Below, one piece after another: positions 1 to 6,908 of a stretch of 13,149 bases of DNA. The notes beneath the pieces are model-generated. The model did not search any database. It saw only the letters and a program-made list of their open reading frames with translations, and was not told the DNA's origin. The number at the start of each line of letters is the position of its first letter. The first letter of the stretch is position 1. The DNA is from Bacteroides sp. UBA939. Its GTDB lineage: Bacteria > Bacteroidota > Bacteroidia > Bacteroidales > Bacteroidaceae. The DNA lies in contig NZ_DBDF01000033.1 in the NCBI RefSeq assembly GCF_002293435.1, positions 5,110 to 18,258 of the forward strand, written 5' to 3'. The translations under genes and the position numbers were made by a program.

Positions 1-1487
1 CCGCAGAAGAACAACCAGTTCATATCATAGAACAGGTATTTGAATGTGCCGCCTACCACATCGGCTGCATTGCTGTAGTACACCTTGGCGCCCAGGCGTG
101 TCAGACCGATAACCATACCGGCAATCAATCCCCACATACCGCCCTGTGCCGAAGTACGTTTCCAGCAGATACCCAACAGGAAGGCTGCGGCGATACCCGG
201 TGCCAGAACAGACTGTACGTCTTGCAGGTAAGTATAAAGCACGTCGCCTACGCTGCGCATGATGGGAATCCACAAGATACCCAGAACCACAATCACCACG
301 GTTGCTATCTGACCGATAACTACCAGTTTCTTCTCAGATGTCTTGGGCTTGAAGCGTTTGTAGAAGTCAATTGTGAACAGCATGGCGGAAGAATTGAACA
401 GGGATGCCAGCGAACTCATCAAAGCCGCCAGGATACCGCAAACTACCAGGCCCTTAACACCTGCCGGCAACAGTTTTGCCACCAGTGTCGGGAAAGCTGC
501 ATCGGCATTTGCCATACCGCTGTCCATCATCGGCAGGAAGCCTTCGCCGCCGGCGCCGATGTACTTCTGATGCAATGCAAAGGCAATCATACCCGGAATA
601 AGGAACAGGAATACGGGCAACAGTTTCAGGTAGGCGCCGAAGATAGTACCACGGCGTGCTTCTTTCTGGTTCTTGCCGGAGAGTACGCGTTGCACGATGA
701 ACTGGTCGGTACACCAGTACCAGAAACCGATGATGGCAGAACCTACCAGTGCTCCCAGCCAGGGGAAGTTAGGGTCGCCGTTACTACGAATCAATTCGGT
801 CATTGTGTTGCCATAGTCATTCACGGTTACTGCACCGCAAACGCGCATCATCTCGTCCCATCCGCCCAGTTCTTTGAAACCGAGGACGAGGATAATCAAC
901 GAGCCTAATAATAAAATAGGTGTTTGCAGTACGGAGGTATAAAGAACCGACTTCATACCGCCAAAGATTGTATATAATGCGGTTATCAGAACCAGGCCGA
1001 TAGCTGCAATCCAGAAGAAGTCAATTCCCCAAAGCGTCTCGATACCGAATACTTGTTGGAAAACCAATCCGCCGGCATATACCGTAACCGCAACCTTGGT
1101 CAGCACATAGCTGATGAGGGAGATAACGGACAATATGGTACGTGATTGCGGGTTGTAGCGACGTTCCAGGAATTCCGGCATCGTAAATACCATACTCCTT
1201 GAATAGAAAGGTACGAATACCCATCCCAGAATAAGAATCATCCATCCCTGGATTTCCCAGTGAGCCATAGCCATACCGCTGGAAGCTCCTGCTCCCGCCA
1301 GTCCTATGAGGTGTTCCGAACCGATGTTGGATGCAAAAATAGATGCACCAATAGCAAGCCAGGTGGCGTCACGTCCACCCAAGAAATAATCTGCCGAGTC
1401 GTTTTGCTTTTGTTTGACTACCCAAACAATGATACCAATCAGAGCTGCTGCAAAGACTCCGATAACAATCCAATCTAATGTTCCCAC
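1..1487 (-). CDS. Sodium/solute symporter (SSS/SGLT family), C-terminus cut by window edge
   Basis: This inner-membrane symporter of the SSS family (PF00474) probably couples sodium to uptake of a monosaccharide. Arabinose is the likely substrate because the preceding gene is a mutarotase and arabinan enzymes lie nearby; that is inference. About 495 codons are present and hydrophobic helices run throughout. Seen: an N-terminal helix (LDWIVIGVFAAALIGIIVW), the early family motif DYFLGGRDATWLAIGASIFA, ASNIGSEHLIG, and the central YTIFGGMKSVLYTSVLQ near residues 170-188. Family members are usually about 530-570 residues, so the last 40-70 residues lie outside the window. The start is a GTG at 1487: an in-frame TAA lies four codons upstream and no ATG intervenes, and translation from GTG gives MGTLDWIV. 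It sits 25 bp after the mutarotase stop on the same strand and is probably co-transcribed. Family assignment is very safe; substrate is not. Confidence 0.93.
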   Translation of the reverse strand, partial: MGTLDWIVIGVFAAALIGIIVWVVKQKQNDSADYFLGGRDATWLAIGASIFASNIGSEHLIGLAGAGASSGMAMAHWEIQGWMILILGWVFVPFYSRSMVFTMPEFLERRYNPQSRTILSVISLISYVLTKVAVTVYAGGLVFQQVFGIETLWGIDFFWIAAIGLVLITALYTIFGGMKSVLYTSVLQTPILLLGSLIILVLGFKELGGWDEMMRVCGAVTVNDYGNTMTELIRSNGDPNFPWLGALVGSAIIGFWYWCTDQFIVQRVLSGKNQKEARRGTIFGAYLKLLPVFLFLIPGMIAFALHQKYIGAGGEGFLPMMDSGMANADAAFPTLVAKLLPAGVKGLVVCGILAALMSSLASLFNSSAMLFTIDFYKRFKPKTSEKKLVVIGQIATVVIVVLGILWIPIMRSVGDVLYTYLQDVQSVLAPGIAAAFLLGICWKRTSAQGGMWGLIAGMVIGLTRLGAKVYYSNAADVVGGTFKYLFYDMNWLFFC

Positions 1488-1512
1488 AATATTTATATTT
1501 TAGAGTTTACTA

Positions 1513-2652
1513 TTATTTCTCGACTGAGAACTTGAAAATACATTCGCTGTTGTAAGTCTGTCCCGGTTCCAGTACAACGCTGGGCCATTCCGGCTTATTA
1601 GGACTGTCGGGATAGTGTTGTGTCTCCAGACAAACGGAAGCGCGTTGGTTGTAGGTGATACCTTTCTTGCCGGTAACGGTGCCATCCAGGAAGTTACCCG
1701 AATAAACCTGTATGCCCGGTTCGTTGGTGTACACTTCCAGTGTGATGCCGCTTTCCGGTGAAGTCAGTTTGGAGGCTAACTGGGTGATATCTCCTTTGGT
1801 GTTCAGCACCCAGTTGTGGTCGTAGCCGTTTCCATTCTTCAGCTGGTCGAAATCATAGTTCGTGATATCTTGTCCTACGGTCTTGGGAGTAGTGAAATCC
1901 ATCGGAGTATCCTTCACCGTTACAATTTCTCCTGTAGTCATAAATGTGCTGTCTACCGGAGTATAATTATCTGCGTTCACATATAATATATGGTCTGTTG
2001 CAGCCTTTGCGGGATTGCCCGATAAGTTGAAATAGGAGTGGTTGGTCATGTTGATAACCGTTTTCTTATCTGTGGTGGCGCTATACTTTATATCTATAGC
2101 GTTGTCATCCGTCAGTTTGAAAAGTACTTTGGCAGTTACGTTGCCGGGGAAGTTCTCGTCTCCGTCGGGTGACGTGCATGTCAACTCCAAGGTAGTGTCG
2201 TCAATCGGGTTAGCTTCATATACCTTATATTGCCAACCTCTGGGGCCGCCATGCAGACAGTGCCCGAAGTTATTCCGTGGCAATTGGATAGTGTCTCCAT
2301 CCAGTACGATTCTTCCCTGGCTGATGCGGTTTGCATAACGGCCGATAGAGGCGCCGAAGTCACTTGGGATGTTTACGTAATCGGCAATGCTGTCGAACCC
2401 CAGAACAACGTCCTTCATATTCCCGTCTTTATCGGGCACCATAATAGAAACGATGCGCCCACCAAAGTTGGTGATGCATACTTCCATGCCCGACTTATTC
2501 TTTAAGGTATAAAGATTCGTCTTGGCATTGTTCACTTCCGTTTGAAAATTCACCGGGTCGAGTCCTGACAACGTCAACTCCTGCGCCGGCTTGTTATTGC
2601 ACGCAGCTAACATCAGCGCGGCAATTCCTGCAAGTACAAAATTGTTTTTCAT
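1513..2652 (-). CDS. Aldose 1-epimerase (mutarotase), predicted lipoprotein
   Basis: The enzyme interconverts alpha and beta anomers of aldoses. The 379-residue protein begins with a lipoprotein signal, with lipobox LAAC ending at Cys18, so it should act outside the cytoplasm, in the periplasm or on a membrane surface. The GalM fold covers about residues 40-376. Visible active-site residues by family comparison are His134 (HCLHGGPRGWQ), His205 (TNHSYFNLSG), Asp278 (GNGYDHNW) and Glu343 (CLETQHYPDSPNKP). It is the first gene of an operon with the SSS transporter 25 bp downstream, which fits a role in presenting the correct anomer of an incoming sugar, probably arabinose given the context. A paralogue without signal peptide is encoded at 9478-10575. 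The start is supported by the well-formed signal peptide. Enzyme family is firm; the preferred sugar is inferred. Confidence 0.95.
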   Translation of the reverse strand: MKNNFVLAGIAALMLAACNNKPAQELTLSGLDPVNFQTEVNNAKTNLYTLKNKSGMEVCITNFGGRIVSIMVPDKDGNMKDVVLGFDSIADYVNIPSDFGASIGRYANRISQGRIVLDGDTIQLPRNNFGHCLHGGPRGWQYKVYEANPIDDTTLELTCTSPDGDENFPGNVTAKVLFKLTDDNAIDIKYSATTDKKTVINMTNHSYFNLSGNPAKAATDHILYVNADNYTPVDSTFMTTGEIVTVKDTPMDFTTPKTVGQDITNYDFDQLKNGNGYDHNWVLNTKGDITQLASKLTSPESGITLEVYTNEPGIQVYSGNFLDGTVTGKKGITYNQRASVCLETQHYPDSPNKPEWPSVVLEPGQTYNSECIFKFSVEK

Positions 2653-2697
2653 GCTTCTATTTTTAATGTAAATGAGATAATTATGCTATTATGGGTG

Positions 2698-2727
2698 TAA
2701 AAGTAACACTTTAATTGAGTGTGTCAA
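2698..2727 (-). promoter_or_regulatory. Predicted promoter of the mutarotase-transporter operon
   Basis: On the minus strand a TTG (inside TTGACAC, 2721-2727) is followed after 19 bases by TACTTTTA (2698-2705), a seven-of-eight match to the Bacteroidales -7 box TAnnTTTG. The spacing fits the usual -33/-7 arrangement and leaves a leader of about 40 bases before the ATG at 2652. Prediction from sequence only. Confidence 0.6.
2706..2722. promoter_or_regulatory. Candidate operator: inverted repeat between -33 and -7
   Basis: ACACT (2706-2710) and AGTGT (2718-2722) form an inverted repeat with a 7-base centre lying entirely within the promoter spacer, where a bound repressor would block transcription. 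An arabinose-responsive regulator is a reasonable guess from the operon content, but the regulator is not in the window and I cannot match the site to a known motif. Confidence 0.4.
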
Positions 2728-2742
2728 CTACACTACTATATG

Positions 2743-2755
2743 TTATGTAACATAA
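2743..2755. promoter_or_regulatory. 13-bp palindrome upstream of the mutarotase promoter
   Basis: TTATGTAACATAA is a perfect inverted repeat with arms TTATGT and ACATAA around a single central base. It lies about 16 bp upstream of the -33 element of the mutarotase promoter and just after the DUF3667 gene stop. It could be an activator site, or chance in AT-rich DNA. Confidence 0.3.
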
Positions 2756-2769
2756 AAGGGGAAAAAGTA

Positions 2770-3504
2770 TTATGAATGGATGAATATAACTATAGGCAGT
2801 GTCATTAAAAAAGTAAGGATTATGAAACCAAGTATAAAAGATAGTAATGCCTTTATGTAACTCGCTGCCTTTTTTTCGTTAAAGAATTGTCCGGTTGCCC
2901 ATGTGATATAAACCATATCAATAACCAATAGGAAATTCATTAGATTCAAATGAGTTGCTGCTTGAAAAATTAAACTTGCGGTATCAATCAAGGTTGTTAG
3001 TCCAAACACGTAGCATAAGAGAACATAGATTTCAGAAAGGTTGTATCCGGCTTTTCTAAAACACACTTTTACTCCGAATGCCATAAAAAAGCCTATCAAC
3101 AGGTTTGTATAACCTGTGTTTTCCTGTGTCCATTTTGTAATAGCTAATATAGTCCGATTCATTTCTTTCTGGCCATTCGATATGTCCCCGTATGATGTGA
3201 CATAGTTTTCAACGTCCAATGGAAAAAAATAACTTATAATTGTATAAATTAATGAAGTTACAACGATAAATGAAATTGGTCTTATAAGTCGGCTTCTATC
3301 TTCGGTGATATAACGTCTGATACTTGTTCCCGGGTTTGTAAGCAGGCTTTTTATGGTATAAAACATTCCACTGTTTACAAATAAAACATCCGCAATTTCA
3401 TTCAGAATATATCGCCGGTTGATTTTTTCTATTTCAGTGGGTTGTCCATGGTTTGAACCATGATTTTCATTCACCGGCTCATTACAATTTTTACAAGTAT
3501 TCAT
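2770..3504 (-). CDS. DUF3667-type membrane protein with a degenerate zinc ribbon
   Basis: This 244-residue protein of unknown function matches the pattern of Bacteroidetes DUF3667 proteins: a short N-terminal Cys motif (CKNCNEP, Cys4 and Cys7), the stretch EIEKINRRYILNEI, then four or five membrane helices at about residues 76-94, 132-148, 157-180, 188-204 and 218-242. In the family the N-terminal piece normally has a second Cys pair (as in FCSNCGQP); here that position reads HGSNHGQP, so the second zinc-binding pair is replaced by Gly and His. The gene is visibly more AT-rich than its neighbours, suggesting separate acquisition. It is transcribed toward the mutarotase operon but is separated from it by 117 bp with that operon's own promoter. 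The start ATG gives the typical family N-terminus. The family call is by recognition; the role is unknown. Confidence 0.8.
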   Translation of the reverse strand: MNTCKNCNEPVNENHGSNHGQPTEIEKINRRYILNEIADVLFVNSGMFYTIKSLLTNPGTSIRRYITEDRSRLIRPISFIVVTSLIYTIISYFFPLDVENYVTSYGDISNGQKEMNRTILAITKWTQENTGYTNLLIGFFMAFGVKVCFRKAGYNLSEIYVLLCYVFGLTTLIDTASLIFQAATHLNLMNFLLVIDMVYITWATGQFFNEKKAASYIKALLSFILGFIILTFLMTLPIVIFIHS

Positions 3505-3639
3505 TTGTATTTCTTATTTTATTTAACGTTGTCTGCCTTCCTGGAATTGCTACTAACTCAAAAAATGGCGCGATAATTATCTCATATATGCAATATGTGA
3601 AAAGGATAATTCAAATCATAGGGTTTTTCTTTTCGCAAA

Positions 3640-3672
3640 CAAAAGTACTAAATATTTGGAGAATTAGGGCAA
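3640..3672 (-). promoter_or_regulatory. Predicted promoter of the DUF3667 gene
   Basis: On the minus strand TACTTTTG (3640-3647) is an exact TAnnTTTG -7 box. A TTG (3670-3672) lies 22 bases upstream, slightly farther than usual. The implied leader before the ATG at 3504 is about 125-130 bases, long for this group; I see no obvious leader peptide or strong hairpin in it. Confidence 0.5.
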
Positions 3673-3767
3673 TTGCACCAAAATTCTATTCGTTGCCGGA
3701 ACTGAAGTTATTATGATATGAGTATCTGCTATGAGAACACTGAACTGATAACCGGGAATTTAGCGGT

Positions 3768-3872
3768 GGGAATGGGGAAGCGGACGACCGGGAATGGGGA
3801 AGCGGACGATGCGGAATAAGGCGGACGAATGCGGAATGGGGGCGCGGATGAATGCGGAATAAGGCGGACGAA
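3768..3872. repeat. G-rich direct repeat cluster (GCGGACGA type)
   Basis: The 20-base sequence GGGAATGGGGAAGCGGACGA occurs exactly twice, at 3768-3787 and 3790-3809. It is followed by two copies of a longer unit containing GCGGAATAAGGCGGACGAA, at about 3802-3829 and 3844-3872. Reading frames through the region encode only low-complexity peptides, so I take it as non-coding repeat DNA. A relative of the longer unit appears inverted at 4301-4328. Confidence 0.75.
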
Positions 3873-3956
3873 CGCAGGTTCTTTTCTTAATTCTCCGGGT
3901 GATGGAGTGTACTTGATGGTAGACCTCATCATAGAACGCTCGTATAGTGTGGTAGG

Positions 3957-4022
3957 AATCATTGGGTATGATTGCCACAATCATTGGGTATGATTCCTAC
4001 AATCATTGGGTATGATTGTACC
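3957..4022. repeat. Three tandem 22-bp units, each holding a palindrome
   Basis: The units are 3957-3978, 3979-4000 and 4001-4022. Each begins with AATCATTGGGTATGATT, in which AATCAT and ATGATT are inverted around TGGGT; the last five bases vary (GCCAC, CCTAC, GTACC). A 22-bp period is close to two helical turns, so the three palindromes would lie on nearly the same DNA face, as in iterated protein-binding sites. Neither flanking gene is close: the next intact plus-strand gene starts at 4750. Confidence 0.8.
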
Positions 4023-4080
4023 ATAAGGTCTATAGTTATCTATGTTCTGTTCGTACATCATGTAGGATGAAGTAGTTCAT

Positions 4081-4263
4081 GAACTGAACACAGAGAGTTT
4101 TTCTTTATTAAACACAGAGGCGCAGAGGCACAGAGTTTATTTTCTTTTAAGAAGAGAAACTGAACCTGAGTACACGGAGAGGGCGACTACGTCGCAGAGA
4201 AAAGAACTCTCAGTGTCTCTGCGCCTCTGTGTTTAATAAAGAAAAAACTCTGCGTCTCAGTTC
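4081..4263. repeat. 183-bp inverted repeat, CACAGAG type
   Basis: The left arm (about 4081-4135) and right arm (about 4209-4263) are near-perfect reverse complements over 42-43 bases (4094-4135 against 4209-4251: two mismatches and one single-base indel) and continue outward with GAACTGA/TCAGTTC. The arms contain AACACAGAGGCGCAGAGGCA, a purine-rich repeat type I recall as common between genes in many bacteria. The 73-base centre holds a small perfect hairpin, GCGAC-TAC-GTCGC, at 4183-4195. There is no open reading frame of substance inside, so it looks like a MITE-like or structured intergenic element. Confidence 0.8.
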
Positions 4264-4408
4264 GAGCATAAGTTACCCATTTGAGAAAAAAGAATTCGTG
4301 TTCATCCGCCTTATTCCGTATCGTCCGCATACCTGTTCACCTGAATTCGGTGCTATCGTAGCAGAGACTCATACATAATATCTATTCCGTAGGCGAATGA
4401 AATTTTAG

Positions 4409-4731
4409 AGCAGTCGCCCTGATTTTAGCAAAGAAATGAAAGATACTACGAATATTTTTCCTATATTGACCGCCCCTTATTGCATTAAGAACCATCCGGG
4501 GTGGACCGGAACAGCGCATTGTACAGTATTCACCACAGATGGGGCGAGGGCGAATTGCAAGAAGAGGAATGGAACATGCCCCATCTTCTATGTATAGAGT
4601 AAGACGGGCTGTTGGGAGAGAATCGAGGAGCTCGGGACTTTGCCGAAGACAGGCAATCCCTGCAATTGACGCTCGACGATGAAGTGGTGAAGAATCTGAA
4701 TGGGGGAAAAGAACTAAATAATCAATATTAA
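4409..4731 (+). pseudogene. Relic of a GH43 endo-arabinanase C-terminal region
   Basis: An open stretch from 4409 to 4597 reads RPDFSKEMKD, then TNIFPILTAPY and NHPGWTGTAHCTVFTTDG. That resembles the GH43 arabinanase segment around the calcium-coordinating His (family pattern near GWxGxAHCAVF). After TTDG the similarity stops. The +1 frame then continues with GELQEEEW, is interrupted by TAA at 4600-4602, and resumes with DFAEDRQSLQLTLDDEVV until a TAA at 4729-4731. That tail resembles the C-terminal domain seen after such GH43 catalytic domains, but this part is weaker. The highly conserved AHQGR and SPERY-type segments expected between the two parts are missing, implying an internal deletion plus a frameshift. 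The N-terminal several hundred residues are absent. It ends 18 bp before GH51, a natural partner of arabinanase. The GH43 call rests on one recognisable motif block. Confidence 0.6.
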
Positions 4732-4749
4732 TATATTTATTTTGAAATC

Positions 4750-6732
4750 ATGAAAAGACACATCAGATTATTAGCGGCGCTGACCCTTACCGCAGGAATG
4801 GCGGTTCAGGCGCAAACCAATGAGTTTGTGATACAAACCAGGAAATTAGGCGCGGAGATTCAGCCTACCATGTATGGGCTATTCTTTGAGGATATCAACT
4901 ATGCCGCCGACGGCGGGCTTTATGCCGAGTTGGTGAAGAACCGTTCGTTTGAATTCCCCCAGCACCTGATGGGCTGGAAAACCTTCGGCAATGTGACTCT
5001 GCAAGCTGACGGCCCTTTTGAGAGGAATCCGCATTATGTTCGTTTAGCCTATCCCGGGCATGCGCATAAGCATACCGGACTGGACAATGAAGGTTTCTTC
5101 GGCATCGGCGTAAAGGCAGGAGAGGAGTATCGCTTCTCTGTATGGGCGCGTTTGCCCGAAGGTGGGACGTCGGAAAGAATACGTATAGAACTGGTGGATA
5201 CCAAGTCTATGGGCGAGCAACATGCTTTTGCTACCGCGACGTTGACAATTGATTCAAAAGATTGGAAAAAGTATCAGGTTATCCTGAAACCGGCAGTGAC
5301 GAACCCTAAGGCAACTCTTCGTATCTTCCTGGCATCGAAGGGTACGGTCGATTTGGAGCATGTCTCCCTCTTCCCCGTCGATACCTGGAAAGGGCACGAG
5401 AACGGTTTGCGTAAAGACCTTGCACAAGCTTTGGCTGATATCAAACCGGGTGTGTTCCGCTTTCCCGGCGGGTGTATCGTAGAAGGAACGGACTTGGCTA
5501 CGCGCTATGACTGGAAGAAGTCGGTAGGTAAGGTAGAGAATCGTCCGCTGAATGAAAACCGTTGGGAATATACTTTCCCGCATCGTTTCTATCCCGATTA
5601 TTTCCAAAGCTATGGATTGGGATTCTTTGAATTCTTCCAACTGTCGGAAGAAATAGGAGCAGAGCCGCTTCCGGTATTGAGTTGCGGCCTGGCTTGCCAG
5701 TTCCAGAACTCGGATGCCGAAGCGCATGTGGCTGTCTGCGATTTGGATAGCTATGTGCAGGATGCACTCGACCTGATAGAGTTTGCCAATGGAGATATAA
5801 CCACGGAATGGGGAAAGCTTCGTGCCGATATGGGGCATCCTGCACCGTTCAACCTGAAATTCATAGGTATAGGTAACGAACAGTGGGGACCGGAATATCC
5901 CGCACACCTCGAACCCTTTATCAAGGCTATCCGTAAAGCCTATCCGGAGATTAAGGTTATCGGAAGCTCCGGCCCGAATTCAGAAGGAGAACAATTCGAA
6001 TATCTGTGGCCGGAAATGAAACGTCTGAAAGTAGACTTGGTGGATGAGCATTTCTATCGTCCTGAAGATTGGTTCCTGAATCAGGGTGCCCGCTATGATA
6101 ACTACGACCGTAAAGGTCCGAAAGTATTTGCAGGTGAGTACGCCTGTCATGGTAGAGGTAAGAAATGGAATCATTTCAATGCCGCCTTGCTTGAGGCTGC
6201 ATTCATGACCGGATTGGAGCGCAATGCGGACATTGTACACATGGCCACTTATGCGCCTTTGTTTGCCCATGTAGAGGGTTGGCAATGGCGTCCGGACATG
6301 ATTTGGTTTGATAATCTGAATTCTGTCCGCACTGTAAGTTACTACGTGCAGCAGCTTTATGGGCATCACAAGGGAACTAATGTGCTTTCTCTGACTATGA
6401 ACAAGAAGCCGGTAACCGGTGCCGAAGGTCAGAACGGGTTGTTTGCGAGTGCCGTTTTCGATAAGGATAAGCAAGAAATCATAGTGAAGGTTGCCAATAC
6501 TTCTGATAAGGCTCAACCTTTATCATTGAAGTTTGAAGGATTAAAGAAACAGGAAGTATTGTCCGGCGGACGTTGCATCAAGCTTCGCTCTGCTGACCCG
6601 GAGAGAGAGAATACGATTGAACAGCCGTTTGCCATTCAGCCCCAGGAGACTTCGGTGTCCATCGATGGACAAGTGCTGAATGTAGAGCTGGAACCCAAAA
6701 CGTTTGCCGTTTATATTTTTAAGAAAGGATGA
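4750..6732 (+). CDS. Alpha-L-arabinofuranosidase, GH51, secreted
   Basis: This 660-residue retaining arabinofuranosidase releases terminal arabinofuranose from arabinan or arabinoxylan fragments. A signal peptide (about residues 1-20, ending VQA before QTN) sends it out of the cytoplasm, probably to the periplasm. Domains in order: the N-terminal barrel start (YGLFFEDINYAADGGLYAEL), a carbohydrate-binding-like beta-sandwich at about residues 80-215, the (beta/alpha)8 barrel with RFPGGCIVEG near 236, and a C-terminal beta domain from about 560 to the end. The acid/base is predicted as Glu377 in IGIGNEQWGPEY and the nucleophile as Glu463 in FAGEYACHGRG; both are present. Length and motifs indicate an intact gene. 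It directly follows the GH43 relic and may once have shared its transcript; I find no convincing promoter of its own, only a TTATTTTG just before the ATG. It converges with galK. Confidence 0.97.
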   Translation: MKRHIRLLAALTLTAGMAVQAQTNEFVIQTRKLGAEIQPTMYGLFFEDINYAADGGLYAELVKNRSFEFPQHLMGWKTFGNVTLQADGPFERNPHYVRLAYPGHAHKHTGLDNEGFFGIGVKAGEEYRFSVWARLPEGGTSERIRIELVDTKSMGEQHAFATATLTIDSKDWKKYQVILKPAVTNPKATLRIFLASKGTVDLEHVSLFPVDTWKGHENGLRKDLAQALADIKPGVFRFPGGCIVEGTDLATRYDWKKSVGKVENRPLNENRWEYTFPHRFYPDYFQSYGLGFFEFFQLSEEIGAEPLPVLSCGLACQFQNSDAEAHVAVCDLDSYVQDALDLIEFANGDITTEWGKLRADMGHPAPFNLKFIGIGNEQWGPEYPAHLEPFIKAIRKAYPEIKVIGSSGPNSEGEQFEYLWPEMKRLKVDLVDEHFYRPEDWFLNQGARYDNYDRKGPKVFAGEYACHGRGKKWNHFNAALLEAAFMTGLERNADIVHMATYAPLFAHVEGWQWRPDMIWFDNLNSVRTVSYYVQQLYGHHKGTNVLSLTMNKKPVTGAEGQNGLFASAVFDKDKQEIIVKVANTSDKAQPLSLKFEGLKKQEVLSGGRCIKLRSADPERENTIEQPFAIQPQETSVSIDGQVLNVELEPKTFAVYIFKKG

Positions 6733-6748
6733 TGGTTAGAGAATAGAT

Positions 6749-6792
6749 GAAATTCCTCAAACTACCGATATTTTGTAAGTTTGAGGAATTTC
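6749..6792 (+). terminator. Hairpin after the GH51 gene
   Basis: GAAATTCCTCAAACT (6749-6763) and its exact reverse complement (6778-6792) form a 15-bp stem with a 14-base loop, 17 bp past the GH51 stop. There is no T-run directly after the stem, so it may protect the mRNA 3' end as much as terminate transcription. Confidence 0.6.
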
Positions 6793-6855
6793 TTCAAAAT
6801 ATATGGTTTTAAAAAGACTATCACTGTCAGTTCATATAGGTATTGTTAACAAGAG

Positions 6856-6889
6856 AAGGGCGCCTTCCCAATCATGGGAAGACGCCCTT
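6856..6889. terminator. Bidirectional terminator between GH51 and galK
   Basis: AAGGGCGCCTTCCC (6856-6869) pairs with GGGAAGACGCCCTT (6876-6889) with one mismatch and a 6-base loop. A short T-run follows on the plus strand; the minus strand has a pyrimidine-rich TTCTCTTGTT. It lies between convergent genes, 19 bp beyond the galK stop, and can serve both. Confidence 0.75.
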
Positions 6890-6908
6890 TTAAATTGGTG
6901 TGCTTGCT

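Larger units (their letters stand above)
3802..4328. repeat. Outer inverted repeat with 28-bp arms enclosing the repeat island
   Basis: The left arm 3802-3829 and right arm 4301-4328 are reverse complements at 26 of 28 positions; the shared core is CGGAATAAGGCGGA. The arms enclose the 22-bp palindromic units and the CACAGAG-type inverted repeat. No transposase is present. This could be a composite non-autonomous element or two inverted copies of an intergenic repeat. Confidence 0.65.

Noticed and set aside
222..908. 228-codon plus-strand reading frame
   Set aside because: Lies antisense to the SSS transporter, whose frame has clear family motifs; the plus frame is Cys/His/Gln-rich and matches nothing I know.
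3729..3984. Minus-strand reading frames of 74-83 codons
   Set aside because: They run through the G-rich repeats and encode only low-complexity Pro/Ser/Arg peptides, with two frames open at once; repeat artefact.
3957..4022. Possible small CRISPR array
   Set aside because: Only three units with 17-base palindromic repeats and 5-base linkers; no spacers of usable length and no cas genes.
4436..4597. Intact 53-residue gene starting at ATG 4436
   Set aside because: Its first half is GH43-like while the second half is frame-shifted noise rich in Cys and Lys, so it fits a broken relic better than a real small protein.
4738..4745. TTATTTTG as a GH51 promoter -7 box
   Set aside because: It would start the transcript at or after the ATG, giving a leaderless mRNA, and no -33 element is visible.
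5254..5907. 217-codon minus-strand reading frame inside GH51
   Set aside because: Antisense shadow of the GH51 catalytic barrel; no recognisable domain.
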